Assembly (NCBI RefSeq): GCF_016651105.1
Contig: NZ_JAEKEL010000001.1
Coordinates: 3,276,001 to 3,340,000, forward strand
Direction of reading: 5' to 3'
Length of the DNA stretch: 64,000 nt
From: Pseudomonas sp. TH15
Lineage (GTDB): Bacteria > Pseudomonadota > Gammaproteobacteria > Pseudomonadales > Pseudomonadaceae
The notes under the pieces were generated by a model. It did no database searches, had not been told where the DNA came from, and saw only the letters and a list, made by a program, of their open reading frames with translations. This document shows, piece after piece, positions 48,712 to 57,532 of the stretch (its first letter is position 1; each line of letters opens with the position of its first letter). A program made the translations under genes and the position numbers.

Positions 48712-48761
48712 GACTTACGGAACAACGCCGAATCATCGGCCAAAAAATAAAGAACAGAGAA

Positions 48762-49988
48762 ATGAAAGAACATACTTACCAACTGCTTGAAGTCGCCAAC
48801 GGCAAACCGATCAAACTCTGGACCGAAGGCGTCCCGGTAGAAAACGAGGCGCGCGAGCAGTTGATGAACACGGCGAAGATGCCGTTCATCTTCAAACACC
48901 TGGCGGTCATGCCAGACGTGCATCTTGGCAAGGGCTCGACCATTGGCAGCGTGATCCCGACGGTGGGCGCGATCATTCCGGCGGCGGTCGGCGTCGACAT
49001 CGGTTGCGGCATGATCGCCGCGCGTACGTCGCTGACCGCCGCCGACTTGCCGGACAACCTGCATGCTCTGCGTTGCGCCATCGAACAAGCGGTGCCCCAT
49101 GGCCGCAGCTCGACCCGTTCGCGACGTGACAAAGGGGCGTGGGACGAGATCCCGCAGCAGGCCGATCAGGCGTGGGCGGCGTTGCATCCGCGGTTCAAGT
49201 TGATCACCGACAAGTACCCGAAACTGTCCAACACCAACAACCGTGGGCACCTCGGCACCCTCGGCAGCGGCAACCACTTCATCGAAGTGTGCCTGGACGA
49301 AGCCAACCGGGTCTGGTTCATGTTGCACAGCGGGTCGCGCGGTGTCGGTAACGCCATCGGCAACCTGTTCATCCAGATGGCGCAGGCGGATATGCGCCAG
49401 CACATCGCCGACCTGCCGGATCGTGACCTGGCCTACTTCGAGGAAGGCAGCCAGCACTTTGATGACTACGTGGAAGCAGTGGGCTGGGCGCAGGATTTCG
49501 CCAAGCAGAACCGAGAGCTGATGATGCGCGCGGTGATTCAGGCGACACGGCAGATTATTCGCAAGCCGTTTGACGTGGCGTTGGAGGCGGTCAACTGCCA
49601 CCACAACTACGTGCAGAAAGAGCGGCATTTTGGTGAAGAGGTGCTGGTCACCCGCAAAGGTGCGGTGTCGGCGAAGAAGGGTGAGTTGGGGATTATTCCC
49701 GGCTCTATGGGGGCGAAGAGTTTCATCGTTCGCGGTCTGGGCAACGAGGAGTCGTTCAGTTCCTGCAGCCACGGCGCCGGCCGCACCATGAGCCGCACCA
49801 AAGCGAAGAACACTTTCACCGTGGCCGATCAGATCCGCGCCACGGCCCACGTCGAGTGCCGCAAGGACGAAGCGGTGATCGACGAAATTCCGATGGCCTA
49901 CAAGGACATCGACAAAGTCATGCACGCCCAGCGTGAGTTGGTGGAAGTGCTGCACACCTTGCGTCAGGTGGTGTGCGTCAAAGGATAA
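48762..49988 (+). CDS. rtcB: RNA-splicing ligase RtcB
   Basis: A 408-residue GTP- and Mn-dependent ligase that joins 2',3'-cyclic phosphate or 3'-phosphate RNA ends to 5'-OH ends. Motifs are complete: PDVHLGKGSTIGSV, metal Cys in GVDIGCGM, NCHHNYVQKE, and the guanylylated His region SHGAGRTMSRTKAK. Start ATG 48762 gives the E. coli length; the frame runs open upstream but through the Y-like RNAs, so longer starts are rejected. It lies 51 bases after element C. Confidence 0.96.
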   Translation: MKEHTYQLLEVANGKPIKLWTEGVPVENEAREQLMNTAKMPFIFKHLAVMPDVHLGKGSTIGSVIPTVGAIIPAAVGVDIGCGMIAARTSLTAADLPDNLHALRCAIEQAVPHGRSSTRSRRDKGAWDEIPQQADQAWAALHPRFKLITDKYPKLSNTNNRGHLGTLGSGNHFIEVCLDEANRVWFMLHSGSRGVGNAIGNLFIQMAQADMRQHIADLPDRDLAYFEEGSQHFDDYVEAVGWAQDFAKQNRELMMRAVIQATRQIIRKPFDVALEAVNCHHNYVQKERHFGEEVLVTRKGAVSAKKGELGIIPGSMGAKSFIVRGLGNEESFSSCSHGAGRTMSRTKAKNTFTVADQIRATAHVECRKDEAVIDEIPMAYKDIDKVMHAQRELVEVLHTLRQVVCVKG

Positions 49989-50002
49989 AAGGAAAACAAG
50001 TC

Positions 50003-50791
50003 ATGGATCTCGAAGAGCGTCATCCGCTGTGCGACACGATGCGCGCGCGGGTACTGGAAGAGCTGGCGCGTATAGAGCGCGAACGCAATGTCACGGTGTT
50101 GTATGCGTGTGAGTCCGGCAGTCGGGCCTGGGGTTTCGCCTCGACCGACAGCGATTACGACGTGCGGTTTGTCTATGTGGAAAAGCCCGAGTGGTTTGTT
50201 CAGGTCGATGCACCGCGTGATGTGATCGAACGTCCGCTGGACGATGAACTCGACGTCAGCGGCTGGGAGCTGCGCAAGACCCTCGGGTTGCTGCGCAAGT
50301 CCAATCCGACGTTGCTGGAGTGGCTCGATTCGCCGCTGGTTTATCGCAGCGAAACCGCCCAGGTGGCGCAACTGCGTGAACTCGCCGAGGCGTTCTACAG
50401 CCCACCCAGTGCGCGTAATCACTATTTGTCGATGGCGAAGAAGAACTTTCGCGGTTACCTGCAAGGCGAAACAGTGCGATTCAAGAAGTACTTCTACGTG
50501 CTGCGGCCGCTGCTGGCGGTGCGCTGGATCGACCAGGGCCGAGGCCGGCCACCGATGACGTTCGCCGACCTGCTGACCACGGTCGATGATCGTGCGCTGC
50601 TCGCTGAAGTCGACGAACTGCTGGCGCTTAAACGCAATGCCGATGAGAGCGCCTACGGGCCGCGTCGTCCGGCACTGCACGGGTTCATCGCGGCTGAGCT
50701 TGAGCGCGAAGTGCCCACCTTACTCAGAACTCAGGAAGACTCGCGACGGCTGGATCAGTACCTCAGGGATACCGTCGGGCTGTACGCGTAA
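50003..50791 (+). CDS. RlaP-type nucleotidyltransferase of RNA-repair operons
   Basis: A 262-residue DNA-polymerase-beta-fold nucleotidyltransferase. The active site GSRAWGFASTDSDYDVRFVY has the GS and DxD elements intact, followed by helical regions (KKNFRGYL, RFKKYFYVLRPLLAVRW). Proteins of this family occur in RtcB operons and were proposed to add nucleotides during RNA repair; the reaction is unproven to my knowledge. It starts 14 bases after rtcB with AAAAGGAAAA upstream. Confidence 0.85.
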   Translation: MDLEERHPLCDTMRARVLEELARIERERNVTVLYACESGSRAWGFASTDSDYDVRFVYVEKPEWFVQVDAPRDVIERPLDDELDVSGWELRKTLGLLRKSNPTLLEWLDSPLVYRSETAQVAQLRELAEAFYSPPSARNHYLSMAKKNFRGYLQGETVRFKKYFYVLRPLLAVRWIDQGRGRPPMTFADLLTTVDDRALLAEVDELLALKRNADESAYGPRRPALHGFIAAELEREVPTLLRTQEDSRRLDQYLRDTVGLYA

Positions 50792-50799
50792 GGATTGTA

Positions 50800-51825
50800 A
50801 TGAAACAGGAAGTGATAGAACTGGACGGCGCCATCGGTGGCGGCCAGGTGTTGCGCAGTGCCTTGAGCCTGTCGATGGTGACAGGCCGGGCGTTTCGCAT
50901 TAAACAGATTCGTGCCAAGCGTAGCCGTCCGGGGTTGTTACGACAGCACCTGACGGCGGTGATGGCGGCGGCCGAGGTCTGCGCGGCAAAAGTCTGTGGT
51001 GCGCAGTTGGGGGCGCAAGCCTTGAGCTTCGAGCCCGGAGCCATTCGCGGTGGCGACTACCAGTTCGCCATTGGCACGGCCGGCAGTTGCACATTGGTCT
51101 TGCAGACCTTGTTGCCGGCATTGTTGCGGGCACCGCAGGCGAGTCGGGTAAGGATTACCGGTGGCACGCATAACCCATTGGCACCGCCGACGGACTTCCT
51201 CATGCGCAGTTGGTTGCCACTGCTGCGGCGCATGGGCGCTGACATTGAGTTGGAGTTGCTGCGGCACGGGTTTGTGCCGGCCGGTGGCGGTGAAATCGAG
51301 GCGAAGGTAGCGCCTTCGCGCCTGGCTCGACTGGACCTTTGTGAGCGTGGTGCGGCGCTTTCGCAGCACGCCTCAGCGCTGACCGCCGGGCTTGCGCCGA
51401 CGGTTGCCGAACGTGAGTTGAGCCAGGTGGCCAAGCGTTTAAGTCTGCCGCCTTCGGCGCTGCAACACGTCACGCTCGACCCGGCGCGCGGGCCAGGCAA
51501 CGTATTGTTGCTGGAGTATGTATTCGAACACGTCAGCGAAGTGTTCAGTGCGTTTGGCCAGGTGTCGTTGCGGGCGGAAAAGGTCGCCGATACCGCGATC
51601 AATCAGGCCGCCGACTGGTTGCGCAGTGGTGCCGCTGTCGCCGAACACCTCGCCGATCAGTTGCTGCTGCCGATGGCGCTGGCCGGTGGCGGTTCGTTCA
51701 CCACGCCGCGCATGACCGAGCACCTGCACAGCAATATCGCAGTGATCGAGCAGTTTTTGCCGGTACGTATCGATTGCCAGGAGGAGGGCGCGGATCGATT
51801 GCGGGTTGAGGTCAGGCCCCTCTGA
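50800..51825 (+). CDS. rtcA: RNA 3'-terminal phosphate cyclase
   Basis: A 341-residue ATP-dependent enzyme that turns RNA 3'-phosphates into 2',3'-cyclic phosphates, which RtcB can use. It has the N-terminal GGGQVLRSALSLSMVTG and the C-terminal catalytic histidine region TEHLHSNIAVIEQFLP near residue 309. It begins 8 bases after the nucleotidyltransferase gene and is last in the operon before a strong terminator. Confidence 0.95.
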   Translation: MKQEVIELDGAIGGGQVLRSALSLSMVTGRAFRIKQIRAKRSRPGLLRQHLTAVMAAAEVCAAKVCGAQLGAQALSFEPGAIRGGDYQFAIGTAGSCTLVLQTLLPALLRAPQASRVRITGGTHNPLAPPTDFLMRSWLPLLRRMGADIELELLRHGFVPAGGGEIEAKVAPSRLARLDLCERGAALSQHASALTAGLAPTVAERELSQVAKRLSLPPSALQHVTLDPARGPGNVLLLEYVFEHVSEVFSAFGQVSLRAEKVADTAINQAADWLRSGAAVAEHLADQLLLPMALAGGGSFTTPRMTEHLHSNIAVIEQFLPVRIDCQEEGADRLRVEVRPL

Positions 51826-51835
51826 TCGTCATCCA

Positions 51836-51877
51836 GGGACAGTGTTATTTCATCCGGAAATTACACTGTCCCTTTTT
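51836..51877 (+). terminator. Rho-independent terminator of the RNA-repair operon
   Basis: GGGACAGTGT (51836-51845) pairs perfectly with ACACTGTCCC (51863-51872), with an extra inner TTTC/GAAA pairing, followed by five T's, 10 bases after the rtcA stop. Confidence 0.92.
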
Positions 51878-51973
51878 ATGCCTGAAAAAACTCTCGAAGG
51901 CGGCAAATTGCTGGCCCCCGACGTTAAGCTTCCCCGGCAAAATCGCCTTTTTTCAAAAGGTTAGGTTGGCTAT

Positions 51974-52303
51974 ATGCGGACGATTGCCATAACCGTTGCA
52001 ACGCTTTCCCTGGCTGTCTTCGCTTCGGGAGTCGAAGCGAAAGAGTTGAGTAAAAGCCATCGCTTTGCCTGCATCTGGGGTTCGGACATTGCCGCCGGTG
52101 CTCAGCAATCCAAGCTATCGGGCATGTCGCTGTATGGCGCACGCAAGCAATTGCAGGTACGCAAATTCCAGCAGCCGTGGATGCGCATGACCGCGATGGG
52201 CATCACCGAACAAACCTACAACAGCACATCGAAGCTCAAGCCAGCAGCGGTCAAGCAGACGTATTACGAACAATGCGTGCGCCACGAATTGGCCCAACGC
52301 TAG
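51974..52303 (+). CDS. Small exported hypothetical protein
   Basis: A 109-residue product with a signal peptide (ATLSLAVFASGVEAKE) and a basic mature part with two cysteines (FACIWG near the start, EQCVRHE near the end) that could pair. The start is the only ATG giving the signal peptide. No family recognised. It is followed by a bidirectional terminator. Confidence 0.65.
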   Translation: MRTIAITVATLSLAVFASGVEAKELSKSHRFACIWGSDIAAGAQQSKLSGMSLYGARKQLQVRKFQQPWMRMTAMGITEQTYNSTSKLKPAAVKQTYYEQCVRHELAQR

Positions 52304-52309
52304 AGTTGA

Positions 52310-52338
52310 AAGCCCAACCTTGATCGGTTGGGCTTTTT
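52310..52338. terminator. Bidirectional terminator
   Basis: AAGCCCAACC and GGTTGGGCTT form a 10-bp stem around TTGATC, followed by TTT. It separates the exported small protein gene from the convergent VOC-family gene. Confidence 0.88.
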
Positions 52339-52360
52339 CATGCCTGAGGCAATCTCGGGG

Positions 52361-52774
52361 TCACTTGTCGGTATCGCAATTGACCATCCACGACACTCCA
52401 AAACGATCCACCAGCATGCCGAAACGTGCCGCCCAGAACGTCGCCTCCAGCGGCATGTCGACGCGGCCGTCCTGGGCCAGCGCGTTGAATACGCTTTCAG
52501 CTTCGGCGACGCTGTCGACGTTCAGCGAAATCGAGCAACCGCTCATGCCCTGGGTCGGGCGGTCGGGCGTGGTGTCCGAGGCCATGATCATCTGATCGCC
52601 AACTTTCAGGCAGGTATGGATGATCAACGCATGATGCTCTTTCGGGACATGCTCAGCGGCAGGCGACTCACCGAAAGAGGTCATGGCCTCCAGTTCGCCG
52701 TTCAGGGCTTGCTGGTAAAACGTGAAGGCTTCTCGGCAGTCGCCGTTGAAGATCAGGTACGGGTTGATTTTCAT
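52361..52774 (-). CDS. VOC-superfamily PhnB-like protein
   Basis: A 137-residue glyoxalase/bleomycin-resistance-fold protein of the PhnB group (KINPYLIFNGDCREAFTFYQ at the start and DRFGVSWMVNC at the end). The paired beta-alpha-beta modules form a small-ligand cavity; members are often annotated as methyltransferase-like, but no such activity is expected. Single gene with its own terminator downstream. Confidence 0.85.
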   Translation of the reverse strand: MKINPYLIFNGDCREAFTFYQQALNGELEAMTSFGESPAAEHVPKEHHALIIHTCLKVGDQMIMASDTTPDRPTQGMSGCSISLNVDSVAEAESVFNALAQDGRVDMPLEATFWAARFGMLVDRFGVSWMVNCDTDK

Positions 52775-52878
52775 GTCTTTGCTCCCGGCAGTAAGGCGCG
52801 GAGTGGCGGTTGTGCGCCTGGTTCCACGTTGGGTGGTTAAAACCTGGCAGAGTGCTGAACGTCGGCAAGGGTCGAGGT

Positions 52879-53109
52879 TTAATCGACGATAACGCGTTCG
52901 TCCTCATCATCGCCCAGGCAAATCGTCAGTTGCTGGCCCTGTTTATTGAAGGCGCAGTTGGGCAGCGAAACCTGCCAGGCGATTCTTATCGGCGCACCAA
53001 TAAAGAGGATAGCGATCAGGCTCGCCACGACGGACTTTGCCACGAGCGCAGAGCGCGATGGCCGGCCTGTGGTCTTGAACCGTGAGCGCAGAAACAGGCC
53101 AAGGGTCAA
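52879..53109 (-). CDS. Small membrane hypothetical protein (TTG start)
   Basis: A 76-residue product with a basic N-terminus, one membrane helix (VVASLIAILFIGAPIRIAW) and an acidic tail (LGDDEDERVIVD) with two cysteines. Its TTG overlaps the stop of the gene upstream (TTGA), suggesting coupling. No family recognised; start is uncertain. Confidence 0.45.
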   Translation of the reverse strand: MTLGLFLRSRFKTTGRPSRSALVAKSVVASLIAILFIGAPIRIAWQVSLPNCAFNKQGQQLTICLGDDEDERVIVD

Positions 53110-53474
53110 AAAATTGCGCCGGTCAGCATGGCGCTGCCGATTTCGCCGGGGCTGACGCTGTAGATTAGTTGATCCGCGTTGTCGGGGTAGTTGATTAGCG
53201 ACCAGGCGCCAATGCCCAGGGTCAAGAGTCCTGCGCCGATGCTGGCATAAATCGATCCCGGCAAGCGCAGCAGCAGGGTCAGCAGCAATCCTGACGTGGC
53301 GACGAGCCAGCCAGCGTTGAACAATAGCCCGTTCATGCCGCCCATCAGGGTGCCGCCGACGTCGGTGGGATTGAGCAGCACCCAGTCACAGAAAGCGATG
53401 TGCGCCAACAGCGCAAGCACAGCCAGCCAGCAAATCAGCTGATACATCCATAGGGCGTTGGGGCGCGAGAACAC
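53106..53474 (-). CDS. Small multi-pass membrane hypothetical protein (GTG start)
   Basis: A 122-residue protein with three or four hydrophobic helices (LICWLAVLALLAHIAF, GLLFNAGWLVATSGLLLTLL, IGAGLLTLGIGAWSLI). GTG 53474 was chosen because AAGGA lies six bases upstream; ATG 53447 is the alternative. It is probably cotranscribed with the 76-residue gene. Function unknown. Confidence 0.55.
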   Translation of the reverse strand: MFSRPNALWMYQLICWLAVLALLAHIAFCDWVLLNPTDVGGTLMGGMNGLLFNAGWLVATSGLLLTLLLRLPGSIYASIGAGLLTLGIGAWSLINYPDNADQLIYSVSPGEIGSAMLTGAIF

Positions 53475-53597
53475 ACTCAGTCCTTTTCGTGGTGTTTGAC
53501 GCGCGGCAGTATGCCGAGGAACCCATCCGGTGTGAATTTCAATCGTGGTGCTGGAGTACCATGTCGCACTGTCATCACCTGCCGAGTTCAATGCCCC

Positions 53598-55409
53598 ATG
53601 CCTGTTTTATCGCGCTTCACGTCCCTGTTCGACCAGGCACAGCGAGCCTTGCGCCTGGTCTGGGAGACATCACGCGGATTATTTTTGGGCCTGGTACTGG
53701 CGACGTTGATTGCCGGGTTGCTGCCGGCACTCGCGGCATGGTTGGGGCAGCGGATTGTCGATGCCGTGGTCGCAGCGATGCAGTTGCATGCGCAGAACGG
53801 CAGTGCGCCACTGTGGCCAGTGTTGCGTTACGTGTTGCTGGAAGCCGGGGTGTTGGCGATGTTGTCGGGAACACAACGAGCGCTCTCGGTGCAGCAGTCG
53901 CTGTTGCGCGTGCAGTTGGGCCAGAAGGTCAACACGATGATTCTGGAGAAGGCCCAGACGTTGTCGTTGGTCCAGTTCGAGAACTCGGAGTTCTACGACA
54001 AGTTGGTTCGGGTGCGGCGCGAGGCGTCGACCCGGCCGTTGGCGTTAGTGATGAAGTCGTTGGGGCTGATCCAGAACCTGATCGTGCTGATCAGTTTCGG
54101 TGTGCTGTTGGTGCATTTTTCACCGTGGGCGCTGGTGTTGCTGGTGGTCGGGGCGTTGCCGGTGTTTTTTGCCGAGGCGCATTTCTCCGGGGATGCCTTC
54201 CGGTTGTTCACCCGGCGGGCGCCGGAGAGCCGGCAGCAGAGTTACATCGAGACGCTGCTGTCCCACGAAAGTTTTATCAAAGAGGTCAAGCTGTTCGGTT
54301 TTGCGCCGCTGCTGTTGAAGCGTTATCGCGACACGTTCAAGCGGCTCTACGCCGAAGATCGCCGCCTGACCTTGCGCCGCGATGGCTGGGGTTTTGTCCT
54401 TGGTTTGCTGGGCACCGGGGCGTTTTATCTGGCGTATGCGTGGGTGGTGGTCGATACCGTTCACGGCAATATCACCCTCGGGCAGATGACCATGTATCTG
54501 GTGCTGTTCAAACAGGGACAAACCGCCGTCAGCAGCAGCCTGAGTGCGATCAGCGGTTTGTACGAGGATGGTCTTTACCTGTCGGCCCTTTACGAATACC
54601 TGGCCGAGCCGGTAGTGAGTGATACCGGCCATCTGACCGTGGGCGTGGTGCCCGGTGATGGGTTGCGTTTCGAGAATGTCGGGTTTCGTTACCCGGAAGC
54701 CAGTCGAGCTGCGCTGGAAGGCATCGACCTGCACCTGGTGCCGGGTCGCAGCATGGCGCTGGTGGGGGAGAACGGTTCAGGCAAGACCACGCTGATCAAG
54801 TTGCTGACCCGGCTCTATCGCCCCGATCAGGGCCGCATCCTGCTGGACGGCAGCGACCTGCAAACCTGGGAAGAAGATGCGCTGAGACGGCGCATCGGGG
54901 TGATTTTCCAGGACTATATTCGCTATCAATTCTCCGTCGGCGAGAACATCGGCGTCGGCGATACCCTGGCTTTCGACGATGAAAAGCGCTGGAAGGAAGC
55001 CGCTGCCGAAGGCATGGCTGCGCCTTTTATCGAAGGGTTGGATCGCGGTTATGCCACGCAACTGGGGCGCTGGTTCGCCGGGGGGCAGGAGTTATCGGGC
55101 GGGCAATGGCAGAAGATCGCCTTGTCCCGCGCCTACATGCGCCGCGATGCTGACATCCTGATTCTGGACGAACCCACCTCAGCCCTTGACCCGGCGGCGG
55201 AAGCGGCGGTGTTCGAGCATTTCAGCCGGCACACCCAAGGTCGCATGACCCTGCTGATCTCCCACCGTTTTTCCAGTGTGCGCAATGCCGACCACATCAT
55301 CGTGCTGCAACAAGGGCGGATTCTGGAGCAGGGTGGCCACGATGGGTTGATCGCTGCTGTCGGGCACTACGCGCAACTGTTCGATTTGCAGGCGCGCGGC
55401 TACCGTTAG
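53598..55409 (+). CDS. ABC exporter, fused membrane and ATPase domains
   Basis: A 603-residue half-transporter with six membrane helices in residues 20-330 and a C-terminal ATPase: Walker A GENGSGKTTLIKLL, signature ELSGGQWQKIALSRAYMRR and Walker B ILILDEPTSALDP. This class exports peptides, lipids or drugs as a dimer; the substrate is not evident. Start ATG 53598 gives a normal N-terminus despite a weak ribosome-binding site. Its 3' end overlaps the convergent hydrolase gene by four bases. Confidence 0.9.
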   Translation: MPVLSRFTSLFDQAQRALRLVWETSRGLFLGLVLATLIAGLLPALAAWLGQRIVDAVVAAMQLHAQNGSAPLWPVLRYVLLEAGVLAMLSGTQRALSVQQSLLRVQLGQKVNTMILEKAQTLSLVQFENSEFYDKLVRVRREASTRPLALVMKSLGLIQNLIVLISFGVLLVHFSPWALVLLVVGALPVFFAEAHFSGDAFRLFTRRAPESRQQSYIETLLSHESFIKEVKLFGFAPLLLKRYRDTFKRLYAEDRRLTLRRDGWGFVLGLLGTGAFYLAYAWVVVDTVHGNITLGQMTMYLVLFKQGQTAVSSSLSAISGLYEDGLYLSALYEYLAEPVVSDTGHLTVGVVPGDGLRFENVGFRYPEASRAALEGIDLHLVPGRSMALVGENGSGKTTLIKLLTRLYRPDQGRILLDGSDLQTWEEDALRRRIGVIFQDYIRYQFSVGENIGVGDTLAFDDEKRWKEAAAEGMAAPFIEGLDRGYATQLGRWFAGGQELSGGQWQKIALSRAYMRRDADILILDEPTSALDPAAEAAVFEHFSRHTQGRMTLLISHRFSSVRNADHIIVLQQGRILEQGGHDGLIAAVGHYAQLFDLQARGYR

Positions 55410-56365
55410 GTTTCCCGCCCGCTGCGCACGGTCGCAGGCCCGGCCATACGCGGCGCGGGTCGGGTCTGCATCAAGGCATCAATCGCCTTGCGGTAATTCT
55501 GCCCGCCGAGCGCCATGCTGTTGTTGTGCGTGCCGCCGGGCACCAACAGCAGGCGCTTGGGTTCGTTGGCGGCATTGAACAACTGCTCGCTGAAGCGCGG
55601 GGGCATAAACGCATCGGCCAGGCCGTGGACCACCAGCAGCGGCATGCCGATGTCAGTAATCTTGTCGATGGAATCGAATTTCTGCGACAGCAACCAACGC
55701 ACCGGCAGCGAGGTGTTGGCCACGGAGGCAGCGACATCCGCCAGTGTGGTGAACGTCGATTCGATCACCAGCCCGCGCACCGGAAGCGGCGTGTGATTGC
55801 GCGCGGCGTCCTGACCCAGTTCGGCCGCCAGATCGACTGCTACAGCCCCGCCTAAAGAGTGCCCGTAGATCAGGCGTTTGTTCGGGTCCGGCTGCAGCAG
55901 CTTGAAACGCTCCCACGCCACTCGCGCATCTTCGTAAACGCTGCTTTCCGAGGGCAGATCACCGTGGCTCTGGCCGAAGCCGCGATAGTCGATGGCCAGC
56001 ACCGAATAACCTGCCGCGCGCAATTGCTCGATGCGAAACAACTGCCCAGTGAGGTTCCAGCGAACACCATGCAAGTACAGGATGGCCGGCGCATTGGCCT
56101 TTTCCGCGGGCCACCACCAGGCATGAATGTTTTGCCCGGCCTTGAAGCTCTTCGGTTGCAGGTCGAGCTCCTGCACGCTGCCGGGCAGGCCGTGAAACCA
56201 GCCCGCTGTGCCCGGTTCGATGCGAAACAGCAGTTTGCGTTCGGTGTGTTCCAGCACGGCACAACTCGTCGGCACGCCGATAATCAACGCGGCCATGCAG
56301 GCAAACGCCAGACGACGGCGGCGCAGACGAGTCATGAAGGACAGGAACATTAAACGTTTCACCAT
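55406..56365 (-). CDS. Membrane-anchored alpha/beta hydrolase
   Basis: A 319-residue serine hydrolase with an N-terminal hydrophobic anchor (LAFACMAALIIGVPTS) and an alpha/beta core: oxyanion region YLHGVRWN, nucleophile elbow IYGHSLGGAV, Asp in VHGLADAFMPP and His in GGTHNNS. It resembles BEM46/FrsA-like hydrolases of unknown substrate, facing the periplasm if the anchor is uncleaved. Confidence 0.85.
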   Translation of the reverse strand: MVKRLMFLSFMTRLRRRRLAFACMAALIIGVPTSCAVLEHTERKLLFRIEPGTAGWFHGLPGSVQELDLQPKSFKAGQNIHAWWWPAEKANAPAILYLHGVRWNLTGQLFRIEQLRAAGYSVLAIDYRGFGQSHGDLPSESSVYEDARVAWERFKLLQPDPNKRLIYGHSLGGAVAVDLAAELGQDAARNHTPLPVRGLVIESTFTTLADVAASVANTSLPVRWLLSQKFDSIDKITDIGMPLLVVHGLADAFMPPRFSEQLFNAANEPKRLLLVPGGTHNNSMALGGQNYRKAIDALMQTRPAPRMAGPATVRSGRET

Positions 56366-56462
56366 TGCGTGGACAAAGAACGCTTTTTACCAGAAGCCTT
56401 GGTCTGCGCGTGACATTTTCGACCACCGTGATCGGACAACGATTACAAAATGCTGCAACGGC

Positions 56463-57461
56463 TCAGTCCATCTGCAACACAATCTTGCCGATATGATCGC
56501 CGGCTTCCATCCGCGCGTGAGCCTGTGCGGCGTCGGTGAACGGGTAGACCTTGTCGATCATCGGCAAGCAACGCCCGGCCGACAGTACCGGCCAGACGTA
56601 TTCGTACAGCCCTTGGGCGATGGCGGCTTTTTCTTCCTTGGTGCGCGAGCGCAGCAGTGAGCCGGTGATGATTGCGCGTTTGGCCATGATCGCGAGCAAG
56701 TCGACGTCGTTGGCGTGGGCGCCGCCGAGGAAGCCGAGCATCACCAGTCGGCCTTCCATGGCCAGTGCTGCGACGTTGTTGTTGAAGTACGAGCCGCCCA
56801 TGATGTCGAGGATTACGTCGACGCCTTTGCCGGCGGTTTTTTCGGCAATGACCTGGGCGAAATCCTGATCGCGATAGTTGATCGGCCTGGCGCCGAGTTT
56901 GCGAATCGCTTCGCATTTTTCCTCGCTGCCGGCGGTGGCGAAGGCCTCTACGCCGAACTCGCGGCAGAGCATCAACGCGGTGGTGCCGATGCCGCTGGTG
57001 CCGCCATGAATCAATGCGTGTTGACCTTTGCTGGCGCCGCCCATTTCAAACAGATTGGCCCACACCGTAAAAAAGGATTCCGGAATCGCTGCTGCGTGAA
57101 TCCAGTCCATGTCATCGGGAATCGGCAAGGTCTGGCTGGCCGGGGCAACGCAATATTGCGCATAACCGCCGCCATTGGTCAGCGCACAGACCTTGTCGCC
57201 CAGCACAAACTCACTGACCCCTTTGCCGACCGCCACCACTTCACCGGCCACTTCCAGCCCGGGAATCGGGCTCATGCCAGGTTTCATCGGGTACTTGCCG
57301 GCACGCTGGATCACATCGGGGCGATTGACCCCGGCGGCGTAGACGCGGATCAGCACTTCACCGGCGGCAACCACCGGCATCGGCACATCCTTCGGTTGCA
57401 GGACTTCGGGGCCGCCGGGCTGGGTGATTTCGATCAGGGTCATTTCGTTGGGTAAGGACAT
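56463..57461 (-). CDS. Zinc-independent NAD(P)H quinone oxidoreductase (QOR family)
   Basis: A 332-residue medium-chain dehydrogenase of the quinone oxidoreductase type: AAGVNRPDVIQRAG, GLEVAGEVVAVG, the nucleotide loop HGGTSGIGTTALML, and no zinc-binding cysteine cluster. AGGAGGAACC lies just before the ATG at 57461; an upstream in-frame ATG has no such site. Similar proteins are often called PIG3-like. Confidence 0.92.
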   Translation of the reverse strand: MSLPNEMTLIEITQPGGPEVLQPKDVPMPVVAAGEVLIRVYAAGVNRPDVIQRAGKYPMKPGMSPIPGLEVAGEVVAVGKGVSEFVLGDKVCALTNGGGYAQYCVAPASQTLPIPDDMDWIHAAAIPESFFTVWANLFEMGGASKGQHALIHGGTSGIGTTALMLCREFGVEAFATAGSEEKCEAIRKLGARPINYRDQDFAQVIAEKTAGKGVDVILDIMGGSYFNNNVAALAMEGRLVMLGFLGGAHANDVDLLAIMAKRAIITGSLLRSRTKEEKAAIAQGLYEYVWPVLSAGRCLPMIDKVYPFTDAAQAHARMEAGDHIGKIVLQMD

Positions 57462-57532
57462 TTCGGTTCCTCCTGGTAAAGGTTTGTGTAGATGGGAGTC
57501 GTGCATCACTCGATAAATTCAGGTCGATGCTG

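Noticed and set aside
48447..48761. In-frame extension of rtcB upstream to 48447
   Set aside because: The extra 105 codons run through the three structured RNAs and match no RtcB; ATG 48762 gives the standard 408 residues.
53496..53597. Longer start for the ABC exporter
   Set aside because: The added residues do not resemble the family, and MPVLSRF at 53598 gives a normal N-terminus.
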